From CAVONB01 sp963697205 (GTDB taxonomy: Bacteria; Pseudomonadota; Alphaproteobacteria; Rhizobiales; Hyphomicrobiaceae): a DNA stretch of 64,000 bases. Shown piece after piece: positions 42,605 through 52,050 of this stretch. The notes below the pieces were generated by a model. That model ran no database searches, was not told where the DNA came from, and saw only the letters and a program-made list of their open reading frames with translations. The translations under genes were made by a program, and so were the position numbers. The DNA lies in the NCBI GenBank assembly GCA_963697205.1, contig CAVONB010000013.1, positions 372,001 to 436,000 of the forward strand, read 5' to 3'. Position 1 is the first letter of the stretch; every line of letters starts with the position of its first letter.

Positions 42605-45514
42605 ATGGCCCGCTCCCCCAAATCCGGTTCCACGCCCGCCGGCACACAAACGCCCCGCCCGCGCCCCTCGCGCGGCAAGTCGGGCAAGCCGGCCGCGCCG
42701 CCGACCGACACCGCCGCCGGCACGCCGGAGACGCGGCGCTCGGCCCGCGGGCTGCGTAACGCCGCGCGCGGACAGGAAGGCTTCGGTGAGGCGCCGCAAG
42801 CGGCCTTCGATGTCGCCGGCACCAACGCCGCCACATCCGACACCGACGCGATCGTCCAGCGGCTGATCGACCACGCCGGTGGTCAATCCGGCAGCGTTCG
42901 CCCACCCTCGGAAGATCCGGACACAAGCGAACCTGGCGCAACGCCGAAGAAGCCGCTGCCCGCGCTGCGCCAGTCCGGCCCCCGCCCGCCAATCGGCGGC
43001 ACGAGCCTCACCGCGACGCTCGATGCTCTACTGGCGCGCCCCGAGCAGCGCTCCAGCGCCGCCCGCCAGCTGCTCCTTCAGCAGCCGATGCTGGCGAGCC
43101 ATCCGATCATCGCCGGCCTACAGGCCGAATTCACGCCGCACCGCCCGCCGCGTCCGGAAAAGTCCGAAGGCGGCATCCCGCTGCGCATCCAGTCCGACCT
43201 CACCCCGCGCGGTGACCAGCCGCAGGCGATCACGGAACTTGTCGCAGGCGTCGGCAGCCACGAGCACAACCAGGTGCTGCTCGGCGTCACCGGCTCGGGC
43301 AAGACCTTCACGATGGCCAAGGTGATCGAGGAGACGCAGCGGCCGGCGCTGATCCTGGCGCCCAACAAGACGCTGGCCGCCCAGCTCTACGGCGAGTTCA
43401 AGAGCTTCTTTCCCGAAAACGCCGTCGAGTATTTCGTCTCTTATTACGACTACTACCAACCCGAAGCCTACGTCCCACGCACCGACACCTACATCGAGAA
43501 GGAAAGCTCGATCAACGAGCAGATCGACCGCATGCGCCACGCCGCCACGCGGTCACTGCTGGAGCGAGATGACGTCATCATCGTCGCCTCCGTGTCGTGC
43601 ATCTACGGTATCGGCTCGGTCGAGACCTACACCGCGATGACGTTCACGGTGCAGGTCGGCGACCGCATCGACCAGCGCCAGTTGCTCGCCGACCTCGTCG
43701 CCCTCCACTACCGACGCAACGATCAGGCCTTCGTGCGCGGCTCCTTCCGCGTGCGCGGCGACACGGTCGAATTGTTCCCGGCTCACTTGGAGGACCGCGC
43801 CTGGCGCTTCTCCCTGTTCGGCGACGAGCTCGAGGCGATCCACGAGTTCGATCCATTGACCGGCCACAAGACCGACGAGCTGAAGCTGGTCAAGGTCTAC
43901 TCGAACTCGCACTACGTGACGCCGAAGCCGACGCTGCAGCAGGCCATGAAGTCGATCAAGACCGAGCTGAAGCAGCGTCTCGAAGAGCTGTACGCCAACG
44001 GACGGCTGCTGGAGGCCCAGCGCCTGGAGCAGCGCACGCTCTTCGACATGGAGATGATGGAGGCGACGGGCAGTTGCGCGGGCATCGAGAACTACTCGCG
44101 CTACCTGACCGGCCGCAATCCCGGCGAGCCGCCGCCGACGCTGTTCGAATACCTGCCCGACAACGCGCTGGTGTTCGTCGACGAAAGCCACGTCACCGTT
44201 CCCCAGATCGGCGGCATGTTCCGCGGCGACTATCGGCGCAAGGCGACGCTGGCCGAATACGGCTTCCGACTGCCCTCGTGCATCGACAATCGCCCGCTGC
44301 GCTTCGAGGAATGGAACGCCATGCGCCCGCAGACACTCTACGTGTCGGCGACCCCCGGCGGCTGGGAGCTGGAGCAGACCGGCGGCGCGTTCGTCGAGCA
44401 GGTGATCCGCCCGACCGGCCTGATCGACCCGGAAGTGATCGTGCGTCCCGCGAAAACCCAGGTCGACGACCTGCTCGACGAGGTCCGCCAGGTCGCCCGA
44501 AACGGCCACCGCACGCTGGTCACCGTCCTGACCAAGCGCATGGCCGAGGACCTGACCGAGTACCTGCACGAATCCGGCGTGCGCGTACGCTATATGCACT
44601 CCGACATCGAGACGCTCGAGCGCATCGAGATCATCCGCGATCTCCGCCTGGGCGCATTCGACGTGCTGATCGGGATCAATCTGCTGCGCGAGGGCCTCGA
44701 CATCCCCGAGTGCGCCCTGGTCGCCATCCTCGACGCCGACAAGGAAGGTTTCCTGCGCTCCGAGACCTCCCTGGTCCAGACCATCGGCCGCGCCGCCCGC
44801 AATATCGACGGCCGAGTCATCCTCTACGCTGACCAGGTCACCGGCTCGATGGAACGCGCCATGGCCGAGACCGACCGCCGGCGCACCAAGCAGCTCGCCT
44901 ACAACACCGAGCACGGCATCACGCCCGAGAGCGTGAAGCGCAACATCGGCGACATCCTCGCCTCCGTCTACGAGCAGGATCACGTGACGGTCGACACAGG
45001 TCTGGCCGAAACGAGCGGCGCGCTCGTCGGCCACAACCTGGCCGCCGTCATCGAGGATCTCGAAAAGAAGATGCGCGAGGCCGCCGCGGATCTGGAATTC
45101 GAGACCGCCGCCCGGCTGCGCGACGAGGTCAAGCGCCTGCGAGAGACCGAGCTTGCCGTCGCCGACGATCCGATGGCGCGGCAGGTCGACGTGGAAGACC
45201 GCGCCGGTGCCTACGAAGGCGATCGCAAGTACGGCGCCAAGGCGAACCTGCCTCCCGCTGCCGGCGGCTCGCGCATCAAGACCGCTTACGAGCCGGTCCA
45301 GCCCTCTCACGCCCAGTCGACGGCCAAGCCGCGCGGCCCGCGCAAGCCGAGCCTCGACGAGATGACCGTCGGCCGCACGGAAGTGCCGCTCGATCGCCCT
45401 CGGCCCGAGTCGCCCCAGGTCCCGCGCCCGGTCAAGACCGTGGACGTGCCTCCCGACGGCGAAAAGCGAGGCCGCCGCGGTCGCGCCCGCAAGACCGGCC
45501 GGCCGGGGGCGTGA
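42605..45514 (+). CDS. uvrB: Excinuclease ABC subunit B (UvrB) with extended ends
   Basis: 969 residues; UvrB is the helicase-like subunit that verifies damage and recruits UvrC in nucleotide excision repair. Walker A is GVTGSGKT (about residues 226-233). The beta-hairpin region FVSYYDYYQPEAYVPRTDTYIEKESSINEQIDRMRHAATRSL inserts between DNA strands. Helicase motifs DESHVT, YVSATPGGWEL, and TIGRAARN follow. A UVR motif for UvrC binding is near 815-850 (VIEDLEKKMREAAADLEFETAARLRDEVKRLR). Typical UvrB has about 670 residues; here about 190 extra low-complexity residues precede the core and about 100 follow. No clear LexA box was seen. Confidence 0.96.
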   Translation: MARSPKSGSTPAGTQTPRPRPSRGKSGKPAAPPTDTAAGTPETRRSARGLRNAARGQEGFGEAPQAAFDVAGTNAATSDTDAIVQRLIDHAGGQSGSVRPPSEDPDTSEPGATPKKPLPALRQSGPRPPIGGTSLTATLDALLARPEQRSSAARQLLLQQPMLASHPIIAGLQAEFTPHRPPRPEKSEGGIPLRIQSDLTPRGDQPQAITELVAGVGSHEHNQVLLGVTGSGKTFTMAKVIEETQRPALILAPNKTLAAQLYGEFKSFFPENAVEYFVSYYDYYQPEAYVPRTDTYIEKESSINEQIDRMRHAATRSLLERDDVIIVASVSCIYGIGSVETYTAMTFTVQVGDRIDQRQLLADLVALHYRRNDQAFVRGSFRVRGDTVELFPAHLEDRAWRFSLFGDELEAIHEFDPLTGHKTDELKLVKVYSNSHYVTPKPTLQQAMKSIKTELKQRLEELYANGRLLEAQRLEQRTLFDMEMMEATGSCAGIENYSRYLTGRNPGEPPPTLFEYLPDNALVFVDESHVTVPQIGGMFRGDYRRKATLAEYGFRLPSCIDNRPLRFEEWNAMRPQTLYVSATPGGWELEQTGGAFVEQVIRPTGLIDPEVIVRPAKTQVDDLLDEVRQVARNGHRTLVTVLTKRMAEDLTEYLHESGVRVRYMHSDIETLERIEIIRDLRLGAFDVLIGINLLREGLDIPECALVAILDADKEGFLRSETSLVQTIGRAARNIDGRVILYADQVTGSMERAMAETDRRRTKQLAYNTEHGITPESVKRNIGDILASVYEQDHVTVDTGLAETSGALVGHNLAAVIEDLEKKMREAAADLEFETAARLRDEVKRLRETELAVADDPMARQVDVEDRAGAYEGDRKYGAKANLPPAAGGSRIKTAYEPVQPSHAQSTAKPRGPRKPSLDEMTVGRTEVPLDRPRPESPQVPRPVKTVDVPPDGEKRGRRGRARKTGRPGA

Positions 45515-45521
45515 GCGCGCT

Positions 45522-45545
45522 GGCTTCGGCACGCAGACCGAAGCC
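45522..45545 (+). terminator. Hairpin after uvrB
   Basis: An 8-bp perfect stem (GGCTTCGG and CCGAAGCC) lies 8 bp beyond the uvrB stop. No T-run follows, so it is only a candidate terminator. Confidence 0.4.
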
Positions 45546-45648
45546 GCTCCATCCGTAAGCGAACTGCATCCCGCAGTGCACGACGATGCCCTTGCGCCGA
45601 GACACGGCCTGACATCCAATCGATGAACTGGATTCAGGAGATCCGCCG

Positions 45649-46083
45649 ATGCGCATGGATGCCCACGCGCTGCTGGAACAGGCCTATGCCGCCTACGGGC
45701 GCGGCGACGTCGAGGCCTGCGCAGCCTTCGTGACGGACGACGTCGTGTGCGCTCAATACCTCGACCGCGACGTGGCACCGTTCGGCGGCGTGTCGATCGG
45801 AAAGGGCGTATTGAAGAGGCGCTGGGACCAGATCCTCGGGCAGTTCACAATCATGACGTACCGGCTGGAGCAACTGGCGATCGACGAAGATTTCGCGCGC
45901 GCCCTCATCCATTATCACTACCGTCACAAGGCGACGGGGGAGACCATCGAGGGCCGATTGCGCCACGAACTCTGGCTCCGCGACGGCCTCATCGCACGCT
46001 ACAACGAGTACCTCGACCGGCCCCGTGTCGAAGCCTTCATGCGCTTGGTGGCACTGGGGTCCCCAGCAACGACCGGCAAGTGA
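45649..46083 (+). CDS. NTF2-like (SnoaL-type) protein, copy 1
   Basis: 144 residues from ATG 45649, with CAGGAG upstream. It has a cone-shaped NTF2/SnoaL fold: an N-terminal helix (ALLEQAYAAYGRGDVEACAAFVTDDVV), then strands with FGGVSIGKGVLKRRWDQI, HKATGETIEGRLRHELWLRDGLIARYNEYLDRPRVEAF. The fold hosts ketosteroid isomerases, cyclases and dehydratases, but no catalytic pair can be picked out. The next gene is a near relative, and a third follows. Confidence 0.8.
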   Translation: MRMDAHALLEQAYAAYGRGDVEACAAFVTDDVVCAQYLDRDVAPFGGVSIGKGVLKRRWDQILGQFTIMTYRLEQLAIDEDFARALIHYHYRHKATGETIEGRLRHELWLRDGLIARYNEYLDRPRVEAFMRLVALGSPATTGK

Positions 46084-46179
46084 GCAGTAAGACCCGCCCG
46101 CAGGCCGGATTGGTCAGTCACAAGGCCGCGGCATCTGCACGCCGTCGCCTGAAACGCCCCCGCGGGCGGCCTGGACGAC

Positions 46180-46623
46180 ATGATGACGGCGACGCCGCTG
46201 CACACGACGCAAAGCATCTACGCACTCTATGCACGCGGTGAACTCGACGCACTCGCCACGCTGACGGCCGAGGACATCGTCTATGTCCTATATGCTGACC
46301 GCGACACCGTCCCCTTCGGCGGTGTCACGATCGGCAAGCGCGCTTTTATCGATCGGCTCCGGATGATCCACGCGCTGTTCGATTTTCTCGCCTACGACGT
46401 CACCGGATGTCGGCAAACCCGCGACGAGGTCCACGGGCGCGTGCATTTCCACGTACGCCATAAGGCGACGGGCGAGACCATCGAAGGCAGCATGCGGCAC
46501 ATATTCTGGCTCCGCGACGGTCTCCTCGCGCGGCTCGCCGAGTATCATGACCGGGCGCGCATCGAAGCGTTCATGCGCCTCGTCCAGCATGTCGCAAACA
46601 CGGCGCCCGGCGATCCCGACTGA
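46180..46623 (+). CDS. NTF2-like (SnoaL-type) protein, copy 2
   Basis: 147 residues; it shares with copy 1 the blocks SIYALYARGELDALATLTAEDIVYVLYADRD, VPFGGVTIGKRAF, HKATGETIEGSMRHIFWLRDGLLARLAEYHDRARIEAFMRLV. The ribosome-binding site is weak, and ATG 46183 is a close alternative. The gene starts 96 bp after copy 1. It may be a diverged duplicate with its own ligand; function is unknown. No signal peptide is present, so it is cytosolic. Confidence 0.78.
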   Translation: MMTATPLHTTQSIYALYARGELDALATLTAEDIVYVLYADRDTVPFGGVTIGKRAFIDRLRMIHALFDFLAYDVTGCRQTRDEVHGRVHFHVRHKATGETIEGSMRHIFWLRDGLLARLAEYHDRARIEAFMRLVQHVANTAPGDPD

Positions 46624-46828
46624 TCGCGTCCGCAGACCGCGCCGCACCGAGTGGCATCCCGTCAGCCCGAAGCGCCGCCACGACAAAGCAGCGTCTTGCG
46701 TCCCGTCCTCCCCCAAATGGATGATGACGCCGCGCCGCTGGGGTCTATAGTTCCACGAAAGCATGCAACGCAATGAAACTGCCCAACTTTCACTCTGTGT
46801 ACGTCAACTCGAAGCCAGGACACCCCGC

Positions 46829-47338
46829 ATGCGCTCGACGGCCGGAGACATCGTCCAGGATTTCTACTTCAACTATGCACGCCAGGACATCGGCGCCGCC
46901 GTCGACTTGTGCCAGCCGGACGTTGACTTCTCCGTCCACGTGCCCAGCGAGCTCGTCGCCTTCGGCGGCCGCAGCCGGGATCGCGCAAGCCTTGCCCATC
47001 GGCTTCGCCTGATCCACGACATCTTCGACGTCGGCCCCTTCGAGCCGTACGTCCTGAGCGCCGGACTTGACACCGTCCGCGCGCATGTCCGCTTCAAGTT
47101 CCGGCACCGCGCCACCGGCCAATACATCACCGCCACCATGCGCCACGATTGGCAGATCATTGACGGTGCCATCCAGCGCTGCGACGTCTATCACGATGCC
47201 CCGCGACTGATCGCTTTCTTCCGCCTGCTCGACCCCAACGCGACGACTGGACGGCAAGACGGGCGCCGGAGTGAACCGACGCCCGCGCGTATCGTTTGTC
47301 CCTTCGCAGTAACTGAGCCGAATATCAGCGCTTTTTGA
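46829..47338 (+). CDS. NTF2-like (SnoaL-type) protein, copy 3
   Basis: About 169 residues from ATG 46829 (AGGA 10 nt upstream; an upstream start at 46763 is possible). It keeps the family pattern: VQDFYFNYARQDIGAAVDLCQPDVDFSVHV, VAFGGRSRDRASL, FRHRATGQYITATMRHDWQIIDGAIQRCDVYHDAPRLIAFFRLL. It is more divergent than copies 1 and 2 and has a 30-residue C-terminal extension. Its last 14 bases overlap the 3' end of the convergent solute-binding gene. Confidence 0.75.
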   Translation: MRSTAGDIVQDFYFNYARQDIGAAVDLCQPDVDFSVHVPSELVAFGGRSRDRASLAHRLRLIHDIFDVGPFEPYVLSAGLDTVRAHVRFKFRHRATGQYITATMRHDWQIIDGAIQRCDVYHDAPRLIAFFRLLDPNATTGRQDGRRSEPTPARIVCPFAVTEPNISAF

Positions 47339-48371
47339 TCCCTGCCTTCTCCAGGATCGCGCGGAACATCGGCACCTCGCGCTCAAGGCGCTTGCGGAAC
47401 GCCTCTGGCGGCTCCGCCGTCACCGGCAGTCCGGACTTGGCGAACCTGTCCTTCACGTCCGGCCGCGCGAGGATGGCGGCAATCTCCTTCACCAGCCGGT
47501 CGACGATCGGCTTGGGCGTCCCCTTCGGCGCATAGACCGCCTGGAAGGTGTCGGACACCGCATCCTTGATGCCCAGCTCCACCATGGTCGGAACATTCGG
47601 CAGCGGCGGCCACCGCTTGTCTGCCGTGACGGCCAGCGGTCGCAGCAGGCCGGATTCGATTTGCCCCATCAGTGAGCCCAGATTGGCCGCATAAAGGTCG
47701 ACCTGCCCGGCAATCGCGGCCTGCGTGGCAGGCCCCGCACCGGTGAACGGGACATGGACCATGTCGATACCGGCCGCCTGTTTCAGGAACTCGCCCGCCG
47801 AATAAGGTGTCGTTCCCATGCCCGGCGTGGTCCAGTTCATCTTGCCGGGATTGGCTTTCGCCTTCGCCATGAAATCCTGCATCGACTTGACTTCGGATTT
47901 CGCCGGCACGACGAACACATTCGGCGCCGCGCCCAAGACCATGATCGGCTCGAAATCAGTGAAGGGGTCGTAAGGCGATTTGGCGAACAGGCTCGGATTG
48001 ACGACGAACGCGCTCGAGCACGTCAGCAGCGTGTAGCCGTCGGGCGCCGCCTTCGCCACCGAGGCGATGCCGATATTCCCGCTGGCCCCTGCCCGATTCT
48101 CGATGATAACGGGCTGACCCAGCGCCTCTCCGAGCTGGATATTGATCATTCGCGCAGCTGTATCCGTACCTCCCCCCGCCGGGAAGCATACGACCATCGT
48201 GATCGGCTTCTCAGGCCACGCCGCCCGCGCAGGAGCGCCGCTAGCACACAGCCCCACAAGCACGACGCAGCATGCCGAGACCAGGAGCGACCAAGCGCTC
48301 AACCGTCCCGAGGGGCGCCCCGCCGCGCGCACGCCACCCCTCGCCCGGCCAGCGTCGAACATCGTTCTCAT
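47325..48371 (-). CDS. Bug-family (TctC-like) tripartite transporter solute-binding protein
   Basis: 348 residues from ATG 48371, chosen because GGAGGAAACCG precedes it and a signal peptide follows (SAWSLLVSACCVVLVGLCASGAPARAA). The mature start WPEKPITMVVCFPAGGGTDTAARMI is the Bug/TctC signature; GQPVIIENRAGASGNIGIASVAKAAPDGYTLL is the second hallmark. Bug proteins bind carboxylates or other small acids in the periplasm for TctAB permeases. No TctA or TctB is nearby, so it is an orphan and its partner or ligand is unknown. Confidence 0.88.
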   Translation of the reverse strand: MRTMFDAGRARGGVRAAGRPSGRLSAWSLLVSACCVVLVGLCASGAPARAAWPEKPITMVVCFPAGGGTDTAARMINIQLGEALGQPVIIENRAGASGNIGIASVAKAAPDGYTLLTCSSAFVVNPSLFAKSPYDPFTDFEPIMVLGAAPNVFVVPAKSEVKSMQDFMAKAKANPGKMNWTTPGMGTTPYSAGEFLKQAAGIDMVHVPFTGAGPATQAAIAGQVDLYAANLGSLMGQIESGLLRPLAVTADKRWPPLPNVPTMVELGIKDAVSDTFQAVYAPKGTPKPIVDRLVKEIAAILARPDVKDRFAKSGLPVTAEPPEAFRKRLEREVPMFRAILEKAGIKKR

Positions 48372-48669
48372 CGGTTTCCTCCACCAGCTCAACACCACGC
48401 GGTCTCCACCTATGAACGGGTGGACTGTCCTTCCCACAGCGATTCCGCAGGCAGCAGGCCCCGTCACGCGAGACCCGGCGCCGCGCCCGGATTAATGCAC
48501 ATGCCGACAACCGCAATCAAGCCACGCATTAAGGGATTACCCGGATCGCGATTTATCCCATCTAATGGATACCCCGCGCACGTCGTCGCGCCGCCCCGCA
48601 AGCCATGGACCCGCCCCCCGGGACCTTTTATGACAAACCCGAGCCTTCTCCCGGCCGAGGCAGTCCTTG

Positions 48670-50181
48670 ATGCACCCCCTCTTGCTACGGATGAACCGCG
48701 CCGTCGGCGCGCTCTGCCCGGCACGCCTGCTCGCGATCGTGATCGCGACGCATCTGGTGCTCTGGACCATCGTGCCCACGCTGGTGCACAGCGCGCCCCC
48801 GATCGACGTCATCGAGGGCTACGTCTTCGGCCCCCACTGGATGCTGATCTCCTACAAGCATCCGATGCTGCCGAGTTGGTTCCTCGAAGCTGGCCGGGTG
48901 CTGACAGGCCGCACGATCGTCACGGGCTTCCTGCTCTCACAGATGTTCGTCGCCGCGACAATGGCATGCACCTACCTGCTCGGCCGCGACTTGCTGGGGC
49001 CCGCGCGCGCGGCCGCAGGCGCGATGCTGATGGGCGGCATCGCCTACTACTCGTGGATCTCGACCGAGTTCAATCACAACGTCGCCCAGATGCCCTTCGT
49101 GGCCGCTGGCTTCCTCGCCGTCTGGCGCGCAGTCGAGCGCAGGAGCGCCCTCTGGTGGCTCGTGGCCGGCATCGCCGGTGGCATCGTCTGCTACGCCAAG
49201 CTGTCGGCCGTCCTGTTCCCCGCGTGCGCGGGCGCGTGGATGCTCACCGACGCCCAGGCCCGCCGCGAACTCCTGACCTGGCGACCCTGGTTCGGCGTCG
49301 CGGTCATGGCACTGATCGTCCTACCCCTCTTCCTCGATCTCGCCGCCAGCGATTTCTCCGCCCTGCGCGTGGCCGAAGCCCGCAGCCGCAGCGCGCATGC
49401 CGTCGCGCCGCTGGCCTTCCTCGGCCGCCAGGTCGCCGCCGCAACCGCCATGATCGTGCTTGTCGCCATCGCCCTGCGGGTCCTGCACGCTGCGCCGGAA
49501 CCGGCCGCCATCCTCGACGGCGAGCCGATTCCACCGCGCAACCTCCACTTCCTAGCGATTTGCGGCCTAGGTCCGGTCCTGTCCACGGCCGTGCTCGCGG
49601 CGGCCACCGGCACCGGTCTCAGGGGTAACTGGGGGGCCGCGATGCTGGGGCTGACCGGCCTGTTTGCCATCGCGGCCCTGCGCCATCGCCTCTCGCGCGC
49701 AGCACTGGAGCGCATTTTCGCAGGCGCCATGTTCTACCTCGTGATCGGGCCCCTCGCGTTTGCCACAGCCATCCTCGTACAAGGCGGCGGCGACAAGGTC
49801 CCCCGCCCCTACTGGCCGCAGGCGGAGATCGCGCAAGCCTTCCGGACGCTCTGGCAGAAAGAGACGGGAACCCCGCTGCGCACCGTCGCCGGGCACTCCT
49901 GGGTCGCCGGCATGGTCGCGATCACCGGCGGCGCCGAAATGCCCGACGTCGTCATCCAGGGCGAGTTCGACATTTCCCCATGGGTTACGCTCGACGAGAT
50001 CCACCGCCATGGCATCCTCGTCGTAAATCAGCGGCGCCACCCCACCGTTCCCGTAATCCGGCCAGACTGGCCGCAACCGACGAAAACGGGCGCACTGACC
50101 TTCGAAATCCGGCGGCTCCGCAAACCGATGACGCTCGTTATCGACTACGCCATCGTGCCGCCCACCCAGCCTCGACCCTGA
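48670..50181 (+). CDS. GT39/ArnT-like membrane glycosyltransferase
   Basis: 503 residues from ATG 48670 (GAGG upstream; TTG 48667 is in frame). It has about 10-12 TM segments. The PMT/ArnT-type blocks are PIDVIEGYVFGPHWMLISYKHPMLPSWFLEAG, where an acidic residue in the first loop (D48 or E50) is the usual catalytic position, and STEFNHNVAQMPFVAAGFLAVWRAV. These enzymes transfer sugars from lipid carriers to proteins or lipid A in the periplasm. The target here is unknown. A bidirectional terminator separates it from ilvC. Confidence 0.8.
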   Translation: MHPLLLRMNRAVGALCPARLLAIVIATHLVLWTIVPTLVHSAPPIDVIEGYVFGPHWMLISYKHPMLPSWFLEAGRVLTGRTIVTGFLLSQMFVAATMACTYLLGRDLLGPARAAAGAMLMGGIAYYSWISTEFNHNVAQMPFVAAGFLAVWRAVERRSALWWLVAGIAGGIVCYAKLSAVLFPACAGAWMLTDAQARRELLTWRPWFGVAVMALIVLPLFLDLAASDFSALRVAEARSRSAHAVAPLAFLGRQVAAATAMIVLVAIALRVLHAAPEPAAILDGEPIPPRNLHFLAICGLGPVLSTAVLAAATGTGLRGNWGAAMLGLTGLFAIAALRHRLSRAALERIFAGAMFYLVIGPLAFATAILVQGGGDKVPRPYWPQAEIAQAFRTLWQKETGTPLRTVAGHSWVAGMVAITGGAEMPDVVIQGEFDISPWVTLDEIHRHGILVVNQRRHPTVPVIRPDWPQPTKTGALTFEIRRLRKPMTLVIDYAIVPPTQPRP

Positions 50182-50187
50182 CAGCAA

Positions 50188-50216
50188 AACGGCCCCTCGC
50201 TGCGCGAGGGGCCGTT
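50188..50216. terminator. Bidirectional hairpin terminator between the GT39-like gene and ilvC
   Basis: A 13-bp perfect stem (AACGGCCCCTCGC and GCGAGGGGCCGTT, loop tgc) lies between two convergent gene ends, with A- and T-rich edges. It can end transcription from both sides. Confidence 0.75.
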
Positions 50217-50257
50217 AGCAGCACTTCAGATGATCCCGAACAAGCGCTGGGACGCAA

Positions 50258-51277
50258 TCAGTTCCGGCTCTTGTCGACCAGCGCCTTTTCGGTGATCCAC
50301 GGCATCATGCCGCGCAGCTTCGTCCCGATTTCCTCGATCGGATGCGCATCGTTGACGCGCCGCGTCGCCTTGAAGCTGGGCTGACCCGCCTTGCACTCGC
50401 GGATCCACTCCGACGTGAACCTGCCGGTCTGGATGTCCTTGAGCACACGGCGCATCTCCGCCTTCGTCTCGTCCGTGATGATGCGCGGGCCCGACACGTA
50501 CTCACCAAACTCCGCCGTGTTGGAGATCGAGTAGTTCATGTTCGCGATGCCGCCCTCGTAGATCAGGTCGACGATCAGCTTCACTTCGTGCAGGCACTCG
50601 AAATACGCCATCTCCGGCGCATACCCGGCCTCGACCAGCGTCTCGAAGCCTGCGCGGATCAACTCCACGAGGCCGCCACACAACACCACCTGCTCACCGA
50701 ACAGATCGGTCTCGCACTCTTCCTTGAAGGTCGTCTCGATCACGCCGGAACGACCGCCGCCGATGGCGGAGGCATAAGACAGCGCGAGATCGTGCGCATT
50801 GCCCGACGCATCCTGGTGCACCGCAATCAGGCACGGCACGCCGCCGCCGCGCTGGTACTCCGAGCGCACCGTGTGACCCGGACCCTTCGGCGCGATCATG
50901 ATGACGTCGATCGTGCTCCGCGGCTCGATCAGGTTGAAGTGCACGTTGAGGCCATGCGCAAAAGCGATGGCAGCACCGTCCTTGATGTTGGGCGCGATGT
51001 GATCCTTCCAGATGTCGGCCTGCAGCTCGTCGGGCGTGCACATCATCAGGAGGTCGGCCCACTTCGCGGCCTCCGCCACCTCCATCACCTTCAGCTTTTC
51101 TTTCTCGGCCTTGGCGATACCCGCAGAACCCTTGCGCAAGGCGACGGCGATGTCCTTGGCCCCGCTATCGCGCAGGTTCAGCGTATGGGCATGCCCCTGG
51201 CTGCCATAGCCGACGATGGCGACCTTCTTGCCCTTGATCAGATTGATATCGGCATCGCGATCATAATAGACGCGCAT
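50258..51277 (-). CDS. ilvC: Ketol-acid reductoisomerase
   Basis: 339 residues, the usual class I length, from ATG 51277 with AAAGGGA upstream. IlvC converts acetolactate to dihydroxy-isovalerate (and the isoleucine equivalent) with NADPH and Mg2+. The nucleotide loop is KVAIVGYGSQGHAHTLNLRDSG (about residues 17-38). The catalytic region contains AFAHGLNVHF, KGPGHTVRSEY, ETTFKEECETDLFGEQ and YFECLHEVKLIVDLIYEGG with the Mg-binding acids. It is not in the ilvIH operon but 850 bp beyond it on the same strand. Confidence 0.97.
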   Translation of the reverse strand: MRVYYDRDADINLIKGKKVAIVGYGSQGHAHTLNLRDSGAKDIAVALRKGSAGIAKAEKEKLKVMEVAEAAKWADLLMMCTPDELQADIWKDHIAPNIKDGAAIAFAHGLNVHFNLIEPRSTIDVIMIAPKGPGHTVRSEYQRGGGVPCLIAVHQDASGNAHDLALSYASAIGGGRSGVIETTFKEECETDLFGEQVVLCGGLVELIRAGFETLVEAGYAPEMAYFECLHEVKLIVDLIYEGGIANMNYSISNTAEFGEYVSGPRIITDETKAEMRRVLKDIQTGRFTSEWIRECKAGQPSFKATRRVNDAHPIEEIGTKLRGMMPWITEKALVDKSRN

Positions 51278-51527
51278 GGGTCGATTCCCTTTCGACGGCG
51301 TTTGTGTTTTCGGGTGAAGATTGAGAGCGATACGCCTAGCCAATTCCAGCGGGCGCTGCAAAGGGAAAAAGGCCCCGCCCGCCCGTCCTGCCATCCGCTC
51401 GGCCCTCCGTCCAGGGCCAGCCCCTCCCCGGGCCCGGCCAGACCTGGGCAGCACGCCTCCGCGACCGCCACCGCGCCAACCCGCCCGGAGGATTAACCGA
51501 AGGGAAACCCACCTCCATTAGCCTCCC

Positions 51528-51545
51528 GACCGACATTTATCGGTC
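51528..51545 (+). other. Inverted repeat just before the DUF1190-type gene
   Basis: GACCGA-cattta-TCGGTC forms a 6-bp stem directly before the GGGGAG ribosome-binding site (51547-51552) of the next gene. It could influence translation or be a repressor site; evidence is only its position. Confidence 0.3.
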
Positions 51546-51558
51546 TGGGGAGCATACC

Positions 51559-52050
51559 ATGAGCAGCATCCGCACCCGCGGCATCGCAATGGCGGTTCTG
51601 TGCCTTCCCGCACTCGGGCTTGCCGCTTGCGGCTCAGGCCCGCCGGTGCCGACCGAGAAGTACGTCTATACGTCCGCCAACGACTGCGTGGAGGCCAAGC
51701 GGCTCAAGCCGGAGCAGTGCGCCAAAGGCGTCGAGCAGGCCCTCTCCGACCACGACACCAAAGCCCCGAAGTTTCCAACGATGTCGGACTGCGAGGCAAA
51801 GCGTGGCATCGACCGTTGCGAACGCTTTACCGAGCGACATTATCGCGCGCGCCTGCTGGGTTACCTGTTTGTCGTCAACAAGACCATGGTCGCCTCCCCG
51901 CTCTATGCGGACCCGAAAAAGGCAAGCGTCCTCGTCGACATCTCAGGTGCCGCCTTCGACTGGCAGCGCACCGAAGGGGTCAAGTTCTCCGAAGCCGCCG
52001 CCACCCGGGCGCGCAATCTCCAGGCACCCAAGAAGCCGCGGCGCACCTGA
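51559..52050 (+). CDS. DUF1190-type lipoprotein
   Basis: 163 residues from ATG 51559 after GGGGAG. The signal ends in a lipobox (LGLAAC, Cys near residue 24), so it is lipid-anchored. The mature part has four paired cysteines in two units: YTSANDCVEAKRLKPEQCAKGVEQAL and FPTMSDCEAKRGIDRCERF. This 'S..DC........C' repeat is typical of DUF1190/YgiB-related envelope proteins of unknown function. It diverges from ilvC across 281 bp and converges with ilvH. Confidence 0.78.
   Translation: MSSIRTRGIAMAVLCLPALGLAACGSGPPVPTEKYVYTSANDCVEAKRLKPEQCAKGVEQALSDHDTKAPKFPTMSDCEAKRGIDRCERFTERHYRARLLGYLFVVNKTMVASPLYADPKKASVLVDISGAAFDWQRTEGVKFSEAAATRARNLQAPKKPRRT

Noticed and set aside
43553..45778. A 741-codon open frame on the minus strand across uvrB
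   Set aside because: It mirrors the uvrB reading frame; no motif, and uvrB on the plus strand is unmistakable.
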